54,269 bases of DNA from assembly GCA_017305925.1 (NCBI GenBank), contig JAFKJW010000183.1, positions 18,131 to 72,399 of the forward strand, given 5' to 3'. The notes under the pieces are model-generated. The model was given only the letters and a program-made list of their open reading frames with translations. It searched no databases and had not been told where the DNA came from. This document shows positions 1 to 8,436 of the stretch, piece after piece. This stretch comes from Hyphomicrobiales bacterium. GTDB lineage: Bacteria > Pseudomonadota > Alphaproteobacteria > Rhizobiales > Rhizobiaceae. The stretch's first letter is position 1. The number at the start of each line of letters is the position of its first letter. Position numbers and translations under genes: made by a program.

Positions 1-45
1 GCTGGCGCATCGAGCCTGCTTCGTGGCGGGTTCGGCAAACCACTT

Positions 46-123
46 CCCTCATCCTGAGGCGCGAGCCTGCAGGACGCCGAAGAGAGGTCACGAATTCGAA
101 CGGGCGAGCCTCGAAGGACGCAC
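46..123. repeat. Degenerate copy of an intergenic palindromic repeat
   Basis: The segment opens with CCCTCATCCTGAGG and closes with GCGAGCCTCGAAGGACGCAC. The same two end sequences, in both orientations, recur around 47.02-47.15 kb between glpV and glpK. It sits beyond the 3' end of pncB, which is typical for REP-like elements. About 40 extra bases separate the two halves here, so this copy looks expanded or decayed. Family identity is inferred from the shared sequence only. Confidence 0.6.
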
Positions 124-153
124 CTGTCTCACCGAACGACAGGCTTGCGCCTC

Positions 154-1458
154 TTACACATAGACCTTGTGCGCCTCGCGGGCCTCGTTGCCGAAGACCT
201 TGAGGTAGCGGGCGATCTCCTCAGGGTCGCCGGTCGCCTTTTCGGGATTGTCCGAGAGCTTCACCGCCGGGCGGCCGTTCGCCGCCGTCACCTTGCAGAC
301 CAGCGAGATGGCCTTCAGCCCGTCGGTCTCGACGGGGGCGCAATCCTCGAAATCGTTGGTCAGGTTGGTGCCCCAGCCGAAGGCCATGCGCACCTTGCCG
401 CGGAAATGGCGGTAGGTGTCCACGATCGTGTCGACGTCGAGCCCGTCGGAGAAGATGAGCAGCTTCTTCTTCGGGTCCCTCCCCTTCTGCCGCCACCAAT
501 GGATGATGCGTTCGCCGGCCTCGATGGGCGGGGCGCTGTCGGGCCGGAAGCCGGTCCAGTCGGCCACCCAGTCCGGCGCGTCGCGCAGAAAGGCCGCCGT
601 GCCGAAGGCGTCCGGCAGCACGATCAGCAGGTTGCCGCCATAATAGCGCTGCCAGTCCTGCAAGACCCTGTAGGGCGAGGCGCGCAGCTCCGCGTCGCTC
701 CTCGTCAGCGCCGCGAAGACCATGGGCAGCTCGTGGGCGTTCGTGCCCAGCGCCTCCAGATCGGTGTCCATGGCGAGCAGCACGTTGCTGGTGCCGGTGA
801 AGGATTCGCCGATGCCCTCCTTGAGCGCTTCCACGCACCAGCGCTGCCACAGGAAGCTGTGCCGGCGCCGCGTGCCGAAATCCTAGATGAGGATGTCCGG
901 CAGCGCCCTCAGCCGCTCGGTCTTGGCCCACATCCTGGCCTTGGCGCGGGCGTAGAGCACATCGAGCGCGAAAGGCCCGAAACTCTTCATCGCCGCGCGC
1001 GAGCGCAGCTCGTTGATGATGGCGAGCGCGGGTATCTCCCACATCGTGGTGTATTTCCAGGGGCCGTAGAAATGCAGCTCGTACTGGCCGTCCTGCCTGC
1101 GCAGCTCGTATTCGGGCAGGCGGAAATCCTCCAGCCACGCCAGGAACTCCGGCTCGAAGATCTGCTTGCGGCCGTAGAAGGTGTTGCCGGCCAGCCAGAT
1201 CATCTCCTTCTTCGACATGCGCAGCGTGCGCGCATGGTCGAGCTGGGCACGCAGCTCGCCCTCGTCGATCTCGTCGGCAAGCCGGACGGAGGTCGTGCGG
1301 TTGATCAGCGTGAAGGTCGCGTCGACGTCCGGGTACATGCCCCAGATCATCTGCAGCATCAAAAGCTTGTAGAAGTCCGTATCCAAGAGGCTGCGGAGGA
1401 TGGGGTCGAGCTTCCAGGTGTGGTTGTAGACGCGGCGCGCTATGTCGGTGCGTGGCAT
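154..1458 (-). pseudogene. pncB: Nicotinate phosphoribosyltransferase, interrupted by an in-frame amber codon
   Basis: PncB converts nicotinate and PRPP to nicotinate mononucleotide in NAD salvage (cytosolic). Read through, the frame would encode 434 residues, the usual family length, starting at MPRTDIAR with an AGAGG about 10 bases upstream. The N-terminal half ([29 protein letters not shown]) ends at a TAG at 885-883, codon 192. The same frame then continues without shift into [35 protein letters not shown] and [10 protein letters not shown], all strongly conserved PncB segments. Relatives normally have a residue such as Ser just before DFGTRRR, so one TCG-to-TAG change explains the break. 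The flanking protein sequence shows no other decay, so this is a very recent mutation, an assembly error, or a suppressed amber. A restart at the GTG near 834 would give only the C-terminal half. Confidence 0.9.
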
Positions 1459-2192
1459 GCTTGTTCGTGCCTCTGCTCGTTTCCCGCGGAGGCGGCGAGC
1501 CCTGCGCGGAGGTCGCATATAGCATCGAAATGCGCCGCGCGCGCGTGCGGCGGCGCATGGCATCATGAAATCCCGCGCCTGGGCGCAAGGGGGCGAGCGG
1601 AGGCAAAGACGTCGGAAAGGATTGCCACGCTGCGAAAGCTCGCCCTGGCCATTGCCCTTTCCTTCCGAGGTGAAAGGGAAGCGTGGCGCGGATGCCCGGC
1701 GATCCGGGCATAACGCGTTTTCATCAACGTTGCACGGTCACCCGCGCCACGCCGGCGTTTCGAACCGTGAAGTGCCTCACCCGCATTGGCGCGGGCTTCT
1801 CTTCCGTTCCGGTCAGGTCCCGGAGGTCTCTCACCTGGATGCCGCCTACCGCAGACGCCATCCGACCTGCTCGCCGCTGTCCCGCCCGGAAGTTCGGTGC
1901 GCTTCCTTTCCCCTCGCGCGCGACAGTGCGGCAAGTATAGGACAGGCGCCGGAGGCGGGGACAGGCTCCCTGTCGATTGCAGAAAATACGAAGGGTCGGG
2001 ACTGGATTTGTCCACGCCGGGCGCGGGTCCGCGGCGCTGCCGTCACACGGCCGCGAGGATCAGGCGACGAAAGCCCGGCATGCATCAAGCGCCCTTCATC
2101 CTGTGTCGCCTGACGGGCCAGACGCCTGCCGAGCGGCGAGGCCGGATGAGGGCCTTGGAAGCATCGAAAACCTTGGGAAGCATCGAGAACAA
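1459..2192. other. Gene-poor interval upstream of pncB
   Basis: About 730 bases lie between the pncB start and the terminator of the next minus-strand gene. Several overlapping open frames of 60-190 codons exist on both strands, but none has a recognisable domain or a ribosome-binding site that singles it out, and their translations are Arg/Pro/Ser-rich as expected from GC-rich noncoding DNA. A short perfect inverted repeat (ATGCCCGG / CCGGGCAT) lies near 1693-1712 without a T-run. It must hold the pncB promoter, but no convincing -35/-10 pair was found. No tRNA was recognised. Confidence 0.4.
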
Positions 2193-2222
2193 GGAACCCC
2201 GCGAACGCTGTCGCGGGGTTCC
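2193..2222 (-). terminator. Intrinsic terminator of the small exported-protein gene
   Basis: A perfect 12-bp inverted repeat (GGAACCCCGCGA / TCGCGGGGTTCC) flanks a 6-base loop. It lies 20 bases past the stop codon of the gene ending at 2243, and in the minus-strand direction it is followed by TTGTT. Stem strength and placement fit Rho-independent termination; the T-tract is short. Confidence 0.75.
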
Positions 2223-2242
2223 CGATAAATGTAACCTATGGC

Positions 2243-2686
2243 TTACCAGCAGGCGTAGGCGTATTCGCACCAGCCATTGTAGTAGCAATAGTACTGCCAG
2301 TAGCAGACGGCCTTCGAATTCGCCGCTGCCGCGGCGCGCACGTCCGCGGCCACCTTCTTGATGAGTTCGTCGCCCTGGGAAAGGTCCTCGGCCTTCTTCA
2401 GCACGCCCTCGATATCGAAGGCAGCCGCCTTGTCGGCGCCTTCCTCGCCCTTGGCCTGATCCGCGAGCACCTTGCCGGGCACGCTCGCCACCATCTTGGC
2501 GGCGGTGACGAGAGCCAGCGGATCGGACTTCGCCTCGCCATAGCCGACGAGGTTGCGGGCGGTTTCGAGGATGATGCGGTTTTCCGTCTGCTGAGCCGCC
2601 GTCAGATCCTGCTTGTCCTGTGCGAAAGTGGCGCCGGCCGTCAGGCTGGACGCCGCAAACAAAGCTGCGATAACAAATTTCTTCAT
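2243..2686 (-). CDS. Small exported protein with a periodic Cys/aromatic C-terminal tail
   Basis: I do not recognise a named family. The 147-residue product begins with a clear signal peptide (MKKFVIAALFAASSLTAGATFAQ), preceded by AGAGGA eight bases upstream, which selects this start over the longer open frame. The mature part, residues about 24-125, is Ala/Lys/Glu-rich and probably helical. The last 20 residues are striking: Cys at 128, 134, 140 and 146, exactly six apart, with ten Tyr/Trp among the 20 positions. Such a tail could bind a metal or haem, form disulfides in the periplasm, or mediate surface attachment; this is inference. The gene lies 142 bases downstream of the caspase-family gene on the same strand, so co-transcription is possible, and ends at a strong terminator. 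Confidence 0.8.
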   Translation of the reverse strand: MKKFVIAALFAASSLTAGATFAQDKQDLTAAQQTENRIILETARNLVGYGEAKSDPLALVTAAKMVASVPGKVLADQAKGEEGADKAAAFDIEGVLKKAEDLSQGDELIKKVAADVRAAAAANSKAVCYWQYYCYYNGWCEYAYACW

Positions 2687-2828
2687 GGTGTCAGTCCTCT
2701 GTTGACGTTCCAAGTGCAATCGGACGGCCATGCCTTCCGACAATCCGCATTCCGGCGCTCCCCTTCAAAGCCGGCCCGGTATTCGGACTCCCTTCGGGTG
2801 CCGGACAGCCGGGCACCCATCTCACGCA

Positions 2829-4958
2829 TCAGCGACCCTTCTCGACATGGAAGGGGCGCACGCTGATGGACATTTCCTCCTCTATCCCGGCCGGCGCCCT
2901 GGCGGTCGCGCGGTCGAGGTCGTTCAGGCCCGTGGAGACGAGGTCGCGCATCGCCGCGATCTGAGGCGGATCGTCCGGCGCGGCGCGCAGGCCTTCCTGG
3001 CCGAGATTGTCGAACACGACGTTGGCATGTCCGACGCCGGGCACGGCGACGAAGATCAGCCGCTCGTCCGAGGCCGCGGCGGCGCCGGGCTCCATCTGGA
3101 GGAGATCGGCGGTCTTGGATTCCTGCTCGGGGATGCGGCTGGAATCGCCGTCCACCGGCCAGACCGGCGTGATCGAGAAATCCGGCCCGACCAGCAGAAC
3201 GGTCACGTCGAGCGGCTTGCGCCCGTCGTTCCTCATGGCCACGGAAACGATGTCGCAATCGCTGAAGCGCGGCGCGTCGCCGACCGGCTTCGGCGGCTCG
3301 TAGTCGGCGGCATCCATCGAGCAGACGCCATCCTTCAGGGCGGAGGTCTTTGCCTTGGCGACGTGCAACCCTGTCGAAAAGCCGACCTGCTTCAGCCCTT
3401 CCGCATCGTTGCCCAGGCGCTGCAACGCAAGCACTCTGGACATGCGCGTCACCGCGTCGGAGACCGCGGCGGCTGCACCCGCCGGGTCCTGCGGCAGGGT
3501 GAGCCGCGGCGAGGAGCCCGCGCCGTTCGCATCGATCGCGCCGGCATTCGAGGCGAAAGCCAGCTTGCCGTCCACGAGGCCGACCGCAATGTCGTAGCCC
3601 GATTTACGGATCGAAACGCGCGCCTTCAGCGGCCCCGTCTCCACCGCAGCCCTGAACGCCGCGACGGCATCGGCATAGTCCCTGCCGTCGCCCGGATCGA
3701 GGCGCACCGGCTCCGAGAAGCCGACGGAGAAGTCGAAGGCCGGCTCGACGATCCTGGCGAAGCGCGCCTTGTCGAAGGCGTTGGCGCTCGGGAGGGCCGC
3801 GCAGTCCTCGTCGCCGCCCTGCGGGCAGGCGGTCGCCCGGACGATGCTTTTCGTGGCGCCCGCCTCCTCGACCACGCCATGGGCCACGGCCTGATCGTCG
3901 GGCGCGGCCGGGTCGGCATAGAGCGCGACCACCGTGCCGGCGGTGATGCCGTCGAGCTGCCCGCCCTGCATCTTGCCGCCGTAGAACTTCCACTGGCGGC
4001 GCGGCGGCGCCTCCCGCAATTGCAGCACGGGCTGGTCGAGCAGGTCGCCCTCCGCGTCGGGCGTCTGGGTCGAGAGCAGCGTGTTGCGCTTGATGTCGGC
4101 CATCACCGCCTGATGCAGGTTCCGGTAGGTCAGGTCCGGCGTCTGGTTGAGGCGCTTCAGGAGATTGTAGGTGAAGACCCCGAAATTCTGGCCTTCCTCG
4201 CCGTTCGGAGGCACGCGCTCCAGCGCCTCCTCGTCCTCCTGCGCGGCATAGAAGAAGGCGGCGCGGCCGCGGCCCGGCTTCCTGGCCCGCGCCTCGAAGA
4301 GGGTGCGGTGCTGAACGGCGGCGGCGGGAAGATCCGGCACGCCGAGGACCTGCGGCGGCACCTCGCGGGAGCGGGCGTCGTCTCCCGGCACGTCGCGGAA
4401 GCCCGTCGCCGAATGACAGGCGTCGATCACCCCGAAGACGTCGATGCCTTTGTCGCGGATCCTGTCGATCTTCTCGCGCAGCTCGTCGTCCACCAGGGCG
4501 TTCTCGATGCCGGCCTTGTTCCAGTGCCCGACATCGTAGGGCAGGAACACCTCGTCGGCGCCCCCCTCTTCGTCGCCGTCGAGATCGGGCTGCTGCGAGC
4601 CATGGCCGGAAAAGTAGAAGACGGCGAGATCGCCCGGCTTGCCGGTCTCCGCCAGCCGGTCGAGGCCCGCCAGGATCGCCGCCTTCGTGCCCACGCCGGG
4701 TGTCGCCACGCCCTCCGCAAGATCGCGGACGCCGTCGGCCAGAACGGTGACGTTGCCGGCCGGCACGCCCAATCGCACCAGGGTGTTGGCGAACTCGCGG
4801 GCGTCATTCTTCGGACCGGTGAGGCGGAGCGCCTCGGCAAGCGCGGGATAACCGGAGACACCCACGACAAGCGCGTGTGTCTCGGCTGCGGCGTTTCCCG
4901 GCGAGAGCGCAAGAAGCGCGCCCACGACCGGACCGAATATGGTCAAGCCCCGTATCAT
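2829..4958 (-). CDS. Exported caspase-family (peptidase C14) protein
   Basis: The product is predicted to be a cysteine peptidase of the caspase/metacaspase fold. With the ATG at 4958 it has 709 residues: a signal peptide (residues 1-25, ending AAA), then the p20-like domain beginning HALVVGVSGY, with the catalytic dyad at His119 (YFSGHGSQ) and Cys181 (IDACHSATGF), and an acidic loop between them (DLDGDEEGGADE) resembling bacterial metacaspases. Residues from about 340 on form a large uncharacterised region; its C-terminal part resembles the beta-rich DUF4384-type domains often attached to bacterial caspases. The open frame extends nine codons further to a TTG, but the ATG gives a cleaner signal peptide. 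The substrate is unknown. The neighbouring small Cys-rich exported gene downstream may be functionally linked. Confidence 0.88.
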   Translation of the reverse strand: MIRGLTIFGPVVGALLALSPGNAAAETHALVVGVSGYPALAEALRLTGPKNDAREFANTLVRLGVPAGNVTVLADGVRDLAEGVATPGVGTKAAILAGLDRLAETGKPGDLAVFYFSGHGSQQPDLDGDEEGGADEVFLPYDVGHWNKAGIENALVDDELREKIDRIRDKGIDVFGVIDACHSATGFRDVPGDDARSREVPPQVLGVPDLPAAAVQHRTLFEARARKPGRGRAAFFYAAQEDEEALERVPPNGEEGQNFGVFTYNLLKRLNQTPDLTYRNLHQAVMADIKRNTLLSTQTPDAEGDLLDQPVLQLREAPPRRQWKFYGGKMQGGQLDGITAGTVVALYADPAAPDDQAVAHGVVEEAGATKSIVRATACPQGGDEDCAALPSANAFDKARFARIVEPAFDFSVGFSEPVRLDPGDGRDYADAVAAFRAAVETGPLKARVSIRKSGYDIAVGLVDGKLAFASNAGAIDANGAGSSPRLTLPQDPAGAAAAVSDAVTRMSRVLALQRLGNDAEGLKQVGFSTGLHVAKAKTSALKDGVCSMDAADYEPPKPVGDAPRFSDCDIVSVAMRNDGRKPLDVTVLLVGPDFSITPVWPVDGDSSRIPEQESKTADLLQMEPGAAAASDERLIFVAVPGVGHANVVFDNLGQEGLRAAPDDPPQIAAMRDLVSTGLNDLDRATARAPAGIEEEMSISVRPFHVEKGR

Positions 4959-5182
4959 CCAAGCCCAATAAAACGCGCACTTCAACTACAATTGCAGGCG
5001 CGGTTGCCAGTGTCGAGTCAAAACGATCAATGCGGCCGTTTCGGGCCGGCTTTGTGCCGACCGCCCGGCATTCTTGTAACCGAGCGATGAAATTTCCGAG
5101 GAAATACAGTGGATAACCGGCCGGCAAGCGGGCGAGGCACGAAGCCTGTCGGCGTTGTTGGCGCGCGAAGCAAGAAGATGAA

Positions 5183-5415
5183 ATGCGCGCTTCGCCACGC
5201 CCGATCGCCGTCGTCGACGGGCTTGAGGGCTCCCTGCCGCCGATCGAGCATCCGCGTCCGGACGGCACGATTTACGCGGTTCCCCACTGCGACCGGCTGA
5301 TGACCGCCGATGCGCGGCGCAACCCGTCGAGCTTCGACGCTTTCACCCAGCACGTGCATTTCGCCAACGACGCCGGCAGGCGTCGAGGTTCTGATGATGG
5401 GCTGTCGAGGCCGGC
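5183..5415 (+). pseudogene. Unidentified coding remnant, truncated and probably frameshifted
   Basis: From an ATG at 5183 about 65 codons read as plausible protein (PRPDGTIYAVPHCDRL, DAFTQHVHFANDAG) with almost exclusively G/C third positions, as in real genes here. After the codons for NDAG near 5380 the frame degrades; moving by one base restores sensible sequence (VEVLMMGCRGRPSGHFL) that then runs into the 3' end of the oppositely oriented D-aminopeptidase gene. I do not recognise the family. The rest of the 4959-5417 interval shows no gene and presumably holds the caspase gene promoter. Confidence 0.3.
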
Positions 5416-5417
5416 CT

Positions 5418-6980
5418 TCAGGCCACTTTCTCGTAGGCGATGTTCCGGGCCAGCCAGCAGCCGACGACAAGACCGCGAATGCCTTCGGCAGCGTCCCGCT
5501 CGACCTGGATGGTCCAGTTGCCGGGCGCGGGGGCATCCATCGAGCGCTGGCAGGACAGCACGAAGACATCCCGCCCCACCGGGTGGATCGCGTGCATGGG
5601 ACCGCTGCCCATCAGACCCTCGAAGCGGCCGAACAACGCGGTGCCGGCCTTGTCGATCTCCAGCCAGACATCCAGCTCGCCGGAGAAATACCTGCCTTCC
5701 AGCCCCTGGGTGACTTCGTCGGCGACGCGGACCGCGCTCGCGCTCAGGTTTTCGCTGGGCCGTCTCAAGCGGATGGCGTCGCCGTCGCGCGCCAGCGTCA
5801 TCGAGGGCGCCTCTGCGGTTCCTTCCGACCTGAGGCGCAGCCGCTCGGGTGCGTGAGCGTAGCGCACGTCGAGCATCGCGCCGTCCGCCGTCACGCTGAG
5901 CAAAAGGCCGTTGGCCTTGTCCAGATAGTGGCCGTTCCAGGCCGGATCGGCCACGCCGGCCGGCGCCGGCGTCTCGCCGTGGCCGAGGGCCGCGCGCAGC
6001 AACATGCGCGCCGCCTCGTGAGAATCCGCTTCATGGTTGAGCAGGACGACCACCGACAACCGCTCCGACGCCGCATGCATGCGGTGCAGGCGAAAGCCGC
6101 GCAACGCCCCGCCATGCCCGGTCACGGCAACGCCGTCCACCGTCTCGTGCGAAAGGCCGTAGCCGTAGCGCGCGGATGTCCCGTCGCTGAAAGTCTGCGG
6201 CCGCGACAGCCGCCGATAGAGGCCGTCCGCGTCGTCGCGGGCGGCATCGATGTGGCGTTCCCACGCCAGCATGTCTTCCAGCGAAGCCGAGATGCCGGCA
6301 TCGCCCGTCCAGTAGATGCGGTTCGTGGCGGGGAAGAAGCCGACCTGGTCGTTGCCTTCGTAGCCGATCACGCCGTCCAAGGGCTCGCTGGTGTCGGCGG
6401 TCAGCAGCGCGGTTTCCATGCCGGCGGGCCCGAACAGTCGCTCGGCATAAAGCTCGGCAAGGGAACGGCCCGAGAAATCCTCCAGCAGATCGGACAGGAT
6501 GCGGAAGTTGCCGTTGGAGTAGGAATAGCCGCTGCCCGGCTCGAAGTGGGTGGTCCGCATGCGAGCCAGCAGCGGCTTGGCGTCCTCGCGCCCGAACATG
6601 CCTTCGGGCTGCGCGCCGTGTAAGACGGTCAGCGCCCAATAGTCGCGCAGGCCCGACTGCATGTTGCAGAAATTGGCGACGGTCGGACGGCGGCCTTCGA
6701 GGCGAGGAAGGAAATCCGCCACCCGCCCGTCGAGGCGGGCCGGATCGCCGACCAGATCCAGGAGGACGCCGCACGTGAACTGCTTGCTGATCGAGCAGAT
6801 CGGCAGCCGGGTGGCCGTCGTCATGGCCAGGCCGTTCGCCATGTCGGCGTATCCCCATGCCTGGCGCGCCACCACCTCGCCGTTCGCCACGACACCCGCG
6901 ACGCCGCCGGGTCCCCTGAATTTGTCGGGAACAACTTCGAGCGCCCGCTTCAGGGAGGAAAGATCGACCTTGCTCGCCAA
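5418..6980 (-). CDS. dap: D-aminopeptidase (serine peptidase S12, DAP type)
   Basis: The enzyme releases N-terminal D-amino acids from peptides and amides; the family type is Ochrobactrum anthropi DAP. The TTG at 6980 gives 520 residues, the length I recall for that enzyme, and places residue 1 where the family begins (SKVDLSSLKR...GPGGV). Visible motifs are the nucleophile motif SxxK at Ser63-Lys66 (ICSISKQF), the YxN motif at Tyr154-Asn156 (GYSYSNGNF) and the HGG motif (VTGHGGALRGF). Two C-terminal beta-barrel domains follow, ending CWLARNIAYEKV, as in DAP. No signal peptide is seen, consistent with a cytosolic enzyme. The open frame runs 60 codons further upstream into sequence that looks like part of another reading unit (see next entry), so the true start is uncertain and no good ribosome-binding site was found for the TTG. 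Confidence 0.88.
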   Translation of the reverse strand: MASKVDLSSLKRALEVVPDKFRGPGGVAGVVANGEVVARQAWGYADMANGLAMTTATRLPICSISKQFTCGVLLDLVGDPARLDGRVADFLPRLEGRRPTVANFCNMQSGLRDYWALTVLHGAQPEGMFGREDAKPLLARMRTTHFEPGSGYSYSNGNFRILSDLLEDFSGRSLAELYAERLFGPAGMETALLTADTSEPLDGVIGYEGNDQVGFFPATNRIYWTGDAGISASLEDMLAWERHIDAARDDADGLYRRLSRPQTFSDGTSARYGYGLSHETVDGVAVTGHGGALRGFRLHRMHAASERLSVVVLLNHEADSHEAARMLLRAALGHGETPAPAGVADPAWNGHYLDKANGLLLSVTADGAMLDVRYAHAPERLRLRSEGTAEAPSMTLARDGDAIRLRRPSENLSASAVRVADEVTQGLEGRYFSGELDVWLEIDKAGTALFGRFEGLMGSGPMHAIHPVGRDVFVLSCQRSMDAPAPGNWTIQVERDAAEGIRGLVVGCWLARNIAYEKVA

Positions 6981-7243
6981 CGCAGGACTCGCGGTATTGT
7001 TGCGGTAGAAGGAGCCCGTATTGAAGATACCTGTGGCGGAAGTCAATTCTTCGTGGCGGATGCGCGTGTCGACTCCCGGCCCGTAGTTCCAGAAAAGGGC
7101 ACCGCCGTGCGTGCGGCGAGCAGCTGCATCGGGTCCATGAGGAAAAAGCCGCGGTCGCACCGATAGTCATGCATGCCGCTGGCGATGTTGCGCAGCTTCA
7201 TCAGCAACGGGATGGCGATATGGCCATTCGGCTTCATGGGCAT
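6981..7243 (-). pseudogene. Unidentified coding segment between lacI-type gene and dap, split by a 1-base frameshift
   Basis: An ATG at 7243 lies two bases past the LacI-family stop codon (TGAGATG), suggesting coupling. It reads MPMKPNGHIAIPLLMKL...FFLMDPMQLLAARTAVPF and then breaks at a run of four A on the plus strand (7093-7096). Removing one base restores WNYGPGVDTRIRHEELTSATG...FNTGSFYRNN, which continues in frame into D-aminopeptidase. About 85 residues are therefore coding-like but interrupted. It could be the start of a fused gene, a leader gene fused by deletion, or a sequencing error in a homopolymer. I do not recognise the family. Confidence 0.4.
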
Positions 7244-7244
7244 C

Positions 7245-8240
7245 TCAGGCCGTGGTGCGCTCGACCACGCTTGTTTCCAGAAGGATCGCCGAGCGGCGCC
7301 GCTCCGGATCCTCAAGGAAATCGATCAGCGCATCGATGGCGATCCGTCCGGATTCGAAGATGCGCCGGTCCACCGTCGACAGAGGCCGGTCGAGCAGCGG
7401 TGCCAGATAGATGTTGTCGAAACCCATGACGGCGCATCCGCCAGGAATCCCGACCCCCCTTTCGCGCAAGGCGGCCATGGCCCCGATGGCCAGCATGTCG
7501 CTCATGCAGCAGATGGCGGAAAACGACGTCGTGTCGAGAAGCGACAGCGTCGCCCGATAGCCGAAGCTGTGCTGGAACTCGCCGCAGCGGACGAGCTCCG
7601 GATCGACCGCCATCCCCGCGCTGCGGTGCGCCTCCTCGAAACCTTCCAGCCTGATCCGCGTGTTCGCGCTCGCGGCCGAGCCGCTGAGGAAGGCGATGCG
7701 GTCGTGTCCCCTGGCGATCAGGTAGCCGGCCGACTGGAGGGCGCCGCTTCGGCAGTCCGTGTCCACCCTGGCTGCCAGGCAATCGAGTTCTCCGATCTCG
7801 CGATCCATGGAGAGGAAGGGGATGTTCAGGGCCTGAAGAAGGTCGGCATTCGGAACCACGTCGCTCGCAGCGAGCACGATGCCGTCGACGCCGTGCCCGG
7901 CGAGGAAGGTCAGATGCGCTTCCTCGTTCGCCGGTATGCCGTCCGAATTGCAAAGGATCGTCGTATAGCCGCGGCGGCGCGCGGCATCGTCGCAGGCGCG
8001 CACCAATTCGGTGAAATACGGATTGAGGATGTCCGGAACGACGATGCCGATGACGCGCGACCTGCGGGTGACCAGCGAGCGGGCGATGGAATTGGGCCTG
8101 TAGTTGAGCTCGCGGGCAAGCGACCAGATCCTCTTTCGCGTCTCCTCGCCGATGAAGGCATCCTTGCGGTTGAGGACCTTTGAGACCGTGGCCGGCGATA
8201 CGCCGGCACGTCTTGCAATATCCTTGATGGTGGTCGCCAC
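7245..8240 (-). CDS. LacI-family transcriptional regulator
   Basis: This is a DNA-binding regulator with an N-terminal LacI helix-turn-helix (ATTIKDIARRAGVSPATVSKVLN, residues about 2-24), hinge (NSIARSLVTRRS) and a periplasmic-binding-protein-like effector domain (IGIVVPDILNPYF, GHDRIAFLSG, AVMGFDNIYLAPLL). The GTG at 8240 gives the standard LacI N-terminus and a 331-residue product; an ATG four codons upstream (8252) is an alternative. The gene is divergent from the nucleoside hydrolase gene, with a LacI-type operator between them, so it most likely controls the nucleoside-salvage genes in response to a nucleoside or base. Its stop codon is nearly coupled to the next minus-strand ATG at 7243. 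Confidence 0.92.
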   Translation of the reverse strand: MATTIKDIARRAGVSPATVSKVLNRKDAFIGEETRKRIWSLARELNYRPNSIARSLVTRRSRVIGIVVPDILNPYFTELVRACDDAARRRGYTTILCNSDGIPANEEAHLTFLAGHGVDGIVLAASDVVPNADLLQALNIPFLSMDREIGELDCLAARVDTDCRSGALQSAGYLIARGHDRIAFLSGSAASANTRIRLEGFEEAHRSAGMAVDPELVRCGEFQHSFGYRATLSLLDTTSFSAICCMSDMLAIGAMAALRERGVGIPGGCAVMGFDNIYLAPLLDRPLSTVDRRIFESGRIAIDALIDFLEDPERRRSAILLETSVVERTTA

Positions 8241-8347
8241 GCACCCTCGCATTCTTCGCTGCACAGCCGTCATCCCGTAGCCTCTCGCATCCATCGTGTC
8301 GACTGGAATGAGGAGTCCGGAAGTCGTGGCGCTTACCGCCTCTCTCG

Positions 8348-8386
8348 TTGACATCGCGCGAAAAAGCCATTACGAAAACGTTTACC
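8348..8386 (+). promoter_or_regulatory. Promoter with LacI-type operator for the nucleoside-salvage genes
   Basis: A perfect -35 hexamer TTGACA (8348-8353) is followed after 17 bases by TACGAA (8371-8376) as a weak -10. Overlapping and just past the -10 is CGAAAACGTTTACC (8373-8386), whose core AAACGTTT (8376-8383) is a perfect palindrome centred on CG, the hallmark of LacI-family operators. Binding there would block RNA polymerase. The divergent LacI-family gene starts about 110 bases away. Confidence 0.65.
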
Positions 8387-8436
8387 TAAGTCGAATTGGG
8401 GCATTTGACTGTTATGGCGACCGGGTTGTTTGCGAC

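Noticed and set aside
1693-1712. Short perfect hairpin as a terminator
   Set aside because: There is no T-run on either side and no gene ending nearby.
145-1713. Plus-strand open frame of 522 codons opposite pncB
   Set aside because: It is a shadow of pncB codons; no ribosome site, no domain, low-complexity composition.
2730-5090. Plus-strand open frame of 786 codons opposite the caspase gene
   Set aside because: The opposite strand encodes a caspase fold with signal peptide and catalytic dyad; the plus frame has none of these.
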